The notes under the pieces: model-generated
Seen by the model: only the letters and a program-made list of their open reading frames with translations
What the model was told of the DNA's origin: nothing
The model's database searches: none
Origin: a bacterium
GTDB taxonomy: Bacteria; Bacillota_I; Bacilli_A; Mycoplasmatales; Mycoplasmoidaceae
Direction: 5' to 3'
Assembly (NCBI GenBank): GCA_017633195.1
Contig: JAGBPV010000091.1
Span: 1-16,353 of the forward strand
Length of the DNA: 16,353 bases
Translations under genes and position numbers: made by a program
Shown here: positions 10,447 through 16,353 of the stretch, in pieces
How the letters are laid out: every line of letters starts with the position of its first letter
Position numbering within the stretch: position 1 is the first letter of the stretch

Positions 10447-11163
10447 TTAATTTAAACTTGCACATTTTTCTAATGCATTTTTTGCAGCATTATTCTCTGC
10501 ATCATGTTTTTTATTTCCAACACCATTACCATAAACAATATTGTCACATTTTAATTCTGTATTAAAAACGTGTTTTCCTTGTTCATTAGTTTCAGTAGTA
10601 ATATATTTGATTTCATGTTTGCCAAATCTTTGCATCATTTCTTGAAATTTGGTTTTATAGTCATGGTTATCATCAAGCATCTTATTTTCATAGTATTTGA
10701 TAATTGTATTAGATAAAAAATTTTTTAATTTGATTTCACCATTAGTTAAATACAATGCAGCACAAAATGCTTCAAAAATGTCTTCATAGTTTTTATCACT
10801 AATGTGATTTAACTGATAACTACTTCCTACTAAAATAAATTTTTCAAAATGAAGGTCTTTTGCTAATTTAGTTAAAGAATTGTGATTAACCATTTTAATA
10901 CGATCTAATGTCATTTGACCTTCAGTTAAATTATTTTTGTTAAATAAATAACTAGAAATTTCTTTTTCAATTAAAGCATCACCATAAAATTCAAGTTTTT
11001 GATAATTGTAATCAAGTTGATTTTCATAAGCATAACTTGGATGAATAAATGCTTGTTGAAACAAAAATAAATCATTTTTTTTTAATTCAATATTATAGTT
11101 TTGAATAAATTGTTCAAATTCTAAAACTTGTTTATTTGTTCAGTGATTATTAAAATTGCTCAT
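10447..11163 (-). CDS. rnc: Ribonuclease III
   Basis: A 238-residue double-strand-specific endoribonuclease that matures rRNA precursors and some mRNAs. The nuclease domain (about 1-160) has HPSY at 41-44, KLEFYGDALIE at 56-66 and YEDIFEAFCAALYL at 126-139. The metal ligands corresponding to E. coli E41, D45, D114 and E117 are present as E58, D62, D128 and E131. The position of E. coli E38 is Gln55. A dsRNA-binding domain follows at about 168-235, with its C-terminal KKHDAENNAAKNALE helix. The ATG at 11161-11163 is 2 nt after the plsX stop and is needed to keep the usual N-terminal helix, which includes a UGA tryptophan (Trp8). There is no clear Shine-Dalgarno, so coupling to plsX is likely. 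A 63-nt gap with no identifiable signal follows before smc. Confidence 0.95.
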
Positions 11164-11165
11164 GT

Positions 11166-12167
11166 TTAACTATTATTTGTTATTTCTTTATTAATCATAT
11201 CAAAAATATTATTTACTAATGCTTCATACATCATTTTAATGCATGAATACATTTGTTTTTCATCACTTGAACCATGACCTTTTAATACAGGTTTTTTTAA
11301 ACCTAACAAAAAAGCTCCTGCTCTAGTTTTGTAATCAAATCTACTTGCTAATTTTTTAATAATATGTTTATTTGTTAAATAAGAAAATGCATTAAATCAT
11401 TTATGATATTCATTTTTAAAAAAGTTAGCAATGGTTTTCATACTGCCTTCTAAGGTTTTTAAAATAATATTTCCAGTATAACCATTGCAAACAAAAATAT
11501 CACAATCCTTATTATTTAGCATATTTCTTGTTTCAACAAAGCCAACATAATTAAGATTTTGATTCTTTTTTAGTAATTCACTTGCTTCTTTGTGTTCACT
11601 AAAACCTTTATAAGATTCTGTACCAACATTTACTAATCCAATTCTTGGGGATGAAATATTTGTAGTTTTTGAAACATAAATATTAGCCATATATGCAAAT
11701 TGATAAAGTTCTTTTGCTGTTACAGTTTTATTTGCTCCTGAATCTAATAAATAAATGTATTTATTTTCTTGTATAGTTGGAATAGTTGTTAAAAAAGCAA
11801 ATTTATTAATATTTGGTAAAGTACCAATTTTAATAAATGTGGTTGTAACAAAAATCGCAGTATTACATGCTGAGATTAATGCATCAATTTTATTTTCATT
11901 TAACAAATCACATCCAACTTGAATACTAAAATCTTTTCTTGTTCTAATAATACTTACTTCATCATCTTGTTTTACAAAATGTTGTACTTCAAAATAAGTG
12001 ATATTTGGATGATTAACTTGCTTAATTTTTTTAATTAACTTCTCATTAGCAATTAATACTAGTTGTGTATCATTATTTTTTAATAAAAATTTAATTGCAG
12101 CATTTAAAACAATTTCTGGATCATTTTCAAAACCTAATGTATCTATTCCAATTCTATATTTAAGCAT
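11166..12167 (-). CDS. plsX: Phosphate acyltransferase PlsX
   Basis: A 333-residue protein of normal PlsX length. PlsX interconverts acyl-ACP and acyl-phosphate, the acyl donor for PlsY in phospholipid synthesis, at the inner face of the membrane. Recognisable blocks: GIDTLGFENDPE at 7-18 (family DAMGGDxAPE, with the GGD part lost), DALISACNTAIFV at 95-107 (family SAGNTGA), LLDSGANKTV at 140-149, PRIGLVNVGTESYKG at 174-188, and DIFVCNGYTGNIILKTLEG at 223-241 (family DVVVCDGFTGNVVLKTxEG, with Asn for Asp). A UGA tryptophan at 257 splits the gene under the standard code, but the frame continues to a conserved-looking C-terminus. It lies 2 nt after fakA, whose product feeds acyl-phosphate into the same step, and 2 nt before rnc. 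Confidence 0.94.
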
Positions 12168-12169
12168 GC

Positions 12170-13894
12170 TTATGCACCAACATATAGTAGATATTTATTT
12201 TCTCCACCATCAATAATTTCGATTTCATATCCTAAATGATTAACATATTCATTAATTTGACCTTTAATTTCTTCACTAATTGCATTGCTTGCAATAATGT
12301 ATAAAGAATCATTTCAGTTATGTTTTTTCTTTTTAATAACTAAATCAATTGATTGCTTACAAATATCTAATAAGTTATTATTAGAATTAATAATCTTTTT
12401 ATCAAATACTAAAATATATTGTCCTTTAGAAATTTTTAAGTGTTTTGAAGAAATAATATTTTTAGCAGCAATTGTTATTTTATTGGAAATAACTTTTTTA
12501 ATAGCTTTATTCATTTGTTTAACAATTGCTTGATAATTTCCATATTTATTGAAATTTAAGATTGCAAAAATGGATTGAATAATATCAGAACAATTAATAA
12601 TTGATACTTCAATATTTTTTTCTTTTACATCCATTGCAGCTTGATTAGCTGCTAATAAACAATCAGGATTATCAATTACAAGAATGTTCTTTTTACTATT
12701 TGCTTGATTAATTAAATTGATAAAATCTTTTACTGATGGATTTTGGTTATTTAATCGATCAATAGTGTTAATTACATTGAAATTATTTTTAAATAATTCA
12801 CCAATTTTAGCATTTGGAACAGTTGCTAATAGTACAGTTTCATCTGACAATGTATTTTTTTGTTGTTTATCTTGTGTTTGTTTTAATGTATTAATCCCCT
12901 TATTTTTATTTCTTTGTAAGGTCATATTATCAATCTTAATCTTGTGAAATTCTCCAAATTTTTGTCCAATTTCTAAAACTTTGTAAGGGGTTAAACTATG
13001 AATATGAATCTTAGCAAAAATATCATCATAAACAAAAACAATACTATTACCTATCTTATTTAATTCATCTAATAAAGTAGTTGGATTAAATTGGATTTTT
13101 TTAGTTTCTTCATCTTCTTCTAAAATTGCTCCAATTTCTAAAATAAATTCACAACAATAACCAAAACCTTCTTCATTGTTTGTAACAAATTCAGAATTTA
13201 TTCCAAATTGATCATATTTAGCATTAGATTCTTTATTTTCTTCATTTTTTTTATATTTTCTAGCTTGTTTTTTATCTACTTTAGTTGTAATTGCATCATA
13301 CATACCTTTAAAAATAATCATTAAACCATATGCACCTGAATCAACAACTTTTGCTTTTTTTAAAACATCTAACATTTCAGGAGTTTTATTTACTGCTTCA
13401 GTTCCAATAGTTATAACATCAGTAAAAACCTGTTCAATACTTGTATATTCAGTTCTTTTCTTATCCAATTCTTCTGCTATTAATCTAATAACAGTTAAAA
13501 TTGTTCCTTCTTTAGGTTTATCAACAACTTTATAAGACACATCTTTTGCTAAAATAAAAGAATCAATTAATAAATTAATATCAATTTCTTTTGTTGATTC
13601 TTTTATTGGTTCAAAAAATCCCTTTAAAATTTGTGATAGAATAACTCCAGAATTTCCATGAGCATTCATTAATAAAGATCTACTAAATTTTTTAGTAAAT
13701 TCATACAAAGATCTTTGTTGATAATCCCTATTTTCATCTAGTGCACCTTTTAGTGTAGTCATCATGTTGCTTCCAGTATCACCATCTGGTACAGGAAAAA
13801 CATTTAGTTTATTAATGTATTCATATTCTTGTTCTAGAAATGAACAAGAAGTATCAAGCATATCATATAAAATATCTTTGTTAATTGAAATCAT
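12170..13894 (-). CDS. fakA: Fatty acid kinase ATP-binding subunit FakA (DAK2/DhaL domain protein)
   Basis: A 574-residue protein. FakA, with a fatty-acid-binding FakB, phosphorylates exogenous fatty acids to acyl-phosphates. The DAK2 kinase domain (about 1-200) shows NVFPVPDGDTGSNMM at 31-45 with nucleotide-Mg Asp residues D37 and D39, NAHGNSGVILSQ at 77-88, VDKPKEGTILTV at 124-135 and VDSGAYGLM at 184-192. The middle domain has FGYCCEF at 244-250 and KIHIHS at 295-300; the Cys and the HxH pair match the reported zinc ligands of the family. The C-terminal domain (about 350-574) runs past a UGA tryptophan to end GGENKYLLYVGA. The start has AAAGGA four bases upstream. No fakB lies in the window. 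The gene probably leads the transcription unit that continues through plsX. Confidence 0.93.
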
Positions 13895-14025
13895 ATTTTC
13901 CTTTCAGAATGAAAACAGGTATAATGTGGTAAAAATATTTACAACAATTTATATTATAGTATTATAAATTAGTTATAATTAGAACATAAAATAACGCATT
14001 TTTATATACAAAAGGAATTTAAATA
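13895..14025. promoter_or_regulatory. Divergent promoter region between fakA and rpmB
   Basis: 131 bp separate the two divergent start codons. On the plus strand, TATAAT at 13974-13979 is about 47 nt before the rpmB ATG, and TATAAA at 13963-13968 lies 19 nt after TTTACA (13938-13943). On the minus strand, TATAAT occurs at 13953-13958 and 13961-13966. None has a convincing -35 box at 17 nt except the TTTACA pair. Mollicute promoters often rely on the -10 box, so transcription both ways is expected, but the exact start sites are not resolved. rpmB has AAAGGA at 14011-14016 as its ribosome binding site. Confidence 0.5.
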
Positions 14026-14229
14026 ATGGCTAAAAAAGACCAATTAACTGGCAAAAAAGCAATGAGTGGAAATTTAAGATCTCATGCGATGAATCATTCA
14101 AAAAGAAAATTCAATTTAAATCTTCAAAAAGCAACAATTATTGATGAAAATGGTGCTAAAAAAACTATTAAGGTTACTGCTAGAACTAAAAAAACTTTAA
14201 AGAAAGATAATCGATTAGTTCTTAAATAA
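14026..14229 (+). CDS. rpmB: 50S ribosomal protein L28
   Basis: A 67-residue basic protein of the large ribosomal subunit. It matches L28 along its length: [20 protein letters not shown] near the start (family xxGKxPxxGNxRSHA), then [16 protein letters not shown], and [11 protein letters not shown] near the C-terminus. The start ATG follows AAAGGA by nine bases. The Cys found near position 5 in many L28 proteins is Gln6 here, so this looks like the zinc-free form. It is the only plus-strand gene in the window, flanked by fakA (divergent) and rpe (convergent), and its likely terminator lies within the rpe 3' end. Confidence 0.97.
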   Translation: MAKKDQLTGKKAMSGNLRSHAMNHSKRKFNLNLQKATIIDENGAKKTIKVTARTKKTLKKDNRLVLK

Positions 14230-14257
14230 AATATGTAAAATTTTTTAATGAAATATC

Positions 14258-14304
14258 AAACTTATTTTTCTTTGTTATTTAACAAACTTAAATAAGTTTT
14301 TTTT
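14258..14304 (+). terminator. Intrinsic terminator of rpmB, inside the 3' end of rpe
   Basis: Begins 28 nt after the rpmB stop. A perfect 10-bp outer stem (AAACTTATTT at 14258-14267 with AAATAAGTTT at 14290-14299) encloses a 3-by-3 internal loop and a perfect 6-bp inner stem (TTTGTT at 14271-14276 with AACAAA at 14281-14286) with an ATTT loop. A run of eight T (14297-14304) completes it on the plus strand. On the minus strand no T-run follows, so it should act mainly on rpmB. It covers the last 14 or so codons of rpe. Confidence 0.65.
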
Positions 14305-14930
14305 AAATTCTTACTTTTCATTAAATAAGAACCTGAAACAATAATGTTTGCATCATTATAAATTAGATGAATTGTTTGATTATTTATTCCACCATCAAAT
14401 ATTATTGGAATATCTAAGTTTTTGCTAGTTAGATATTGCTTAAATTGTTTTAGATGTTCTATACCTTCATTTAAGATTGTTTGTCCACCAAACCCTGCAT
14501 TTACTCCCATGATTAAATTAATCGTTGTTTGTGGAAAAATATATAAATAGTCTTTAAAAGATTCATTAATATTAATTGCTAATCCAACATCAATATTATT
14601 TTGTTTAGCATCATTAATAATTCATTTAATTTCTTGTTTATTTAATACACTCGGATGAAAAACAAGTGCTTTTATTTTATATTTTTTAAATTCTAAATAA
14701 TATTTAATAACATCTTGCACCATAAAGTGCACTTCAATATCAAATCCATAGTTTATTAATAAATCTAAATATTGAGTAGAAAATGTAAAATTAGGAACAT
14801 AAATATTATCCATTACATCATAATGAATTCTCTTTATCCCGATATTTTTAAGTTCTTGCAATATCGAATTAAGTTCATTATCTTTATAAAATGCTAAGAA
14901 TGATGGTTCAATAATTTTTTTAATAATAAT
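14262..14930 (-). CDS. rpe: Ribulose-phosphate 3-epimerase, likely ATT start
   Basis: About 222 residues, a normal length for this TIM-barrel enzyme, which interconverts ribulose-5-phosphate and xylulose-5-phosphate. Motifs in order: EPSFLA (family APSILSAD), IHYDVMDNIYVPN (HxDVMDGxFVPN), EVHFMV (DVHLMV), FHPS, MGVNAGFGGQ (MSVNPGFGGQ), IIFDGGIN (DGGI) and IIVSGSYLM. The two metal-binding His and both catalytic Asp positions (DVMD, DGG) are kept. No ATG, GTG or TTG lies in frame before the EPSFLA motif. In-frame ATT codons at 14930, 14927 and 14924 follow the AAGGA at the end of pgi. I chose the first, whose A is also the last base of the pgi stop codon (TAATT overlap), so coupling is likely. 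A start at the internal TTG near 14861 would delete the first motif. Confidence 0.87.
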
Positions 14931-16270
14931 TAAAATCCTTCTTCAGCTTTTTTATCATCTGTTTTTTCTTTTAATTCTTTTAATTTAGTTTTTAAGATAG
15001 ATTTATATGCTTCAACTCCTGGTTGATTAAATGGATTTACATCTAATAAATAAGCACTCATTGTAACACTAATACATAATCACATGAAATAATATCCATA
15101 ATCATAAGGACCCATTTTATCCATTTCTAAGATGATTACTGGTGTTTTTGCACCTTTTGCATGTGCTTCAGCAACACTCTTATAAATTAATCTATTAATT
15201 TCACTTAATCATAATCCATCTAAAAATCCTAGTCCATCATTTGTTTTGATATCTTCAGGAATTTTTGCATTACCACTTGATCTTCTTACTCAAATTGTAG
15301 TTTCAAAGAAATTTTTAGGTCCTTGTTGCATATATTGACCAATAGAATGAAGATCCATAGTAAAAGTTGCTGGGATTGGACATAATGCTTTTTCAGTTTT
15401 TGCTTCAGTTTCAGCATAAAGTTGCTTTGCTTGTTCTAATAAAGCAGATAATTTCTTTTCATATGAATCAATAATTTCATTTACATATCCATTATTTAAA
15501 TATGCAACTCTATGCAAAGCATAATCATATGCAGTATTTTCAGTAATATCAGGTTTTGAACAATCTTTTAATGCATCTTTAGCACCTTCAATTACTTGAA
15601 ATACATCAATTCCAGACATAATCATAGGTAATAATCCAGCAGGAGTTAAACTAGAAAATCTTCCACCAATATTTTTTGGAATAGAAAATAATGGATATTT
15701 AAGTTTAGTTGCTAATTTTCTTAATTTATTAGTATCTTCTTCACCAGTAACAATTGCTAGTTTATCAGTAATATCTTCTTCATATTTATACTTTAGTACT
15801 GCTTTAATAAATCGATAATTAATTAAAGTTTCTAATGTAGTTCCAGATTTTGAAATAACAATTGCAGCAGGTCTAATTCTTGTTTTTCTTAAATGCTTTA
15901 ATAATTCTGCATTTCCTGAAGGTGAAATACTATCCATTCATATAACTTTCATTCCACCTTGCATATATTTATTTACACACATGTGAATAGCTGCTCTTGC
16001 TCCCAAAGCACTTCCACCAATTCCTGAAACTATTACAGTATTTACATTTTGTTCTTGTCAACTTTTGTATAAAGCTAACATTTTTTGAAGAATTTGTGTT
16101 GTGTCAGGTTGATTAACATAATCTAATCACCCCATCATATCTGATCCAACACCAGTTCTTGCTTTAATGTCTTTGTGAATTTTTTTAACTTTTTCTAGGT
16201 TTTCTTCTGTGTATACTTTGCTTTTTTTAACAACCCCATCATAAGCATATTTTTTTGATAAGTGAATCAT
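14930..16270 (-). CDS. pgi: Glucose-6-phosphate isomerase
   Basis: A 446-residue cytoplasmic enzyme, the size of Bacillus-type Pgi, converting glucose-6-phosphate to fructose-6-phosphate in glycolysis. Motifs: [12 protein letters not shown] at 83-94, [19 protein letters not shown] around 135-155 (sugar-phosphate binding), [32 protein letters not shown] (family FTTDLHSMGQYxQEG, with the active-site His), and [12 protein letters not shown] near the C-terminus carrying the catalytic Lys. Several UGA tryptophans split the frame under the standard code. The ATG at 16268-16270 is preceded by AGAGGT five bases upstream. Its last codons supply the ribosome binding site for rpe. Confidence 0.97.
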
Positions 16271-16353
16271 ATAGACCTCTTAATTTTTCAACTAAATATA
16301 ATATTATTTTATTTTTTTTTACTAAAAAAATATATTTTTATACCAAAAATAAA
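16271..16353 (-). promoter_or_regulatory. Upstream region of pgi with a possible -10 box
   Basis: 83 bp of extremely AT-rich sequence upstream of pgi up to the window edge. On the minus strand TATTAT (16298-16303) lies 27 nt before the ATG and could be a -10 element. No -35 box is clear. The ribosome binding site AGAGGT sits at 16276-16281. A promoter further upstream, outside the window, is equally possible. Confidence 0.35.

Noticed and set aside
12285..12947. Plus-strand open frames at 12285-12533 and 12717-12947
   Set aside because: Both are antisense to fakA. Their hydrophobic content follows from reverse-complemented Lys/Asn/Ile codons.
13764..13967. Plus-strand open frame overlapping the start of fakA
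   Set aside because: It is antisense to the conserved DAK2 motif and runs across the promoter region, with no ribosome binding site.

Overview
The window comes from a very AT-rich bacterium that reads UGA as tryptophan. Every long gene is intact only if TGA is sense, and each tryptophan codon I followed is TGA. Together with the small compact gene set, this points to a mollicute (Mycoplasma and relatives, genetic code 4). A complete phosphoglucose isomerase suggests a sugar-fermenting species and argues against Ureaplasma. I do not name a genus. Because of the code, most genes look fragmented under the standard code; the coordinates here are full-length code-4 genes, checked for frame across the internal UGA codons.

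Layout from high to low coordinates. On the minus strand, pgi (14930-16270) runs directly into rpe (14262-14930), which seems to start on ATT instead of ATG. The short plus-strand gene rpmB (14026-14229) converges on rpe, and its likely terminator lies inside the 3' end of rpe. A 131-bp divergent promoter region separates rpmB from a long minus-strand run: fakA, plsX, rnc, smc, ftsY, a HAD-like protein, two tandem MATE transporters, a TatD-family nuclease and an unrecognised 174-residue protein. Most junctions in this run are only 1-2 nt. A hairpin plus T-run at 19-38 probably ends transcription.

Function. FakA and PlsX form the acyl-phosphate branch of phospholipid synthesis, which suits an organism that scavenges fatty acids. 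Rnc, Smc and FtsY act in RNA processing, chromosome organisation and membrane protein targeting. Pgi and Rpe are sugar-phosphate enzymes. The order rpe-rpmB-fakA-plsX-rnc-smc-ftsY matches the order I recall from Bacillus-type Bacillota, with the fatty-acid synthesis genes absent and ffh not following ftsY.

Most of the window is ordinary housekeeping sequence. The parts most worth a second look are the two MATE transporters, each with two large inserts predicted to lie on the same outer face; the ATT-initiated rpe; the terminator embedded in rpe; the HAD-like protein with altered motifs; and a small repeat cluster at 113-185 that could be a mobile-element remnant. I see no rRNA, tRNA, CRISPR array or intact mobile element.
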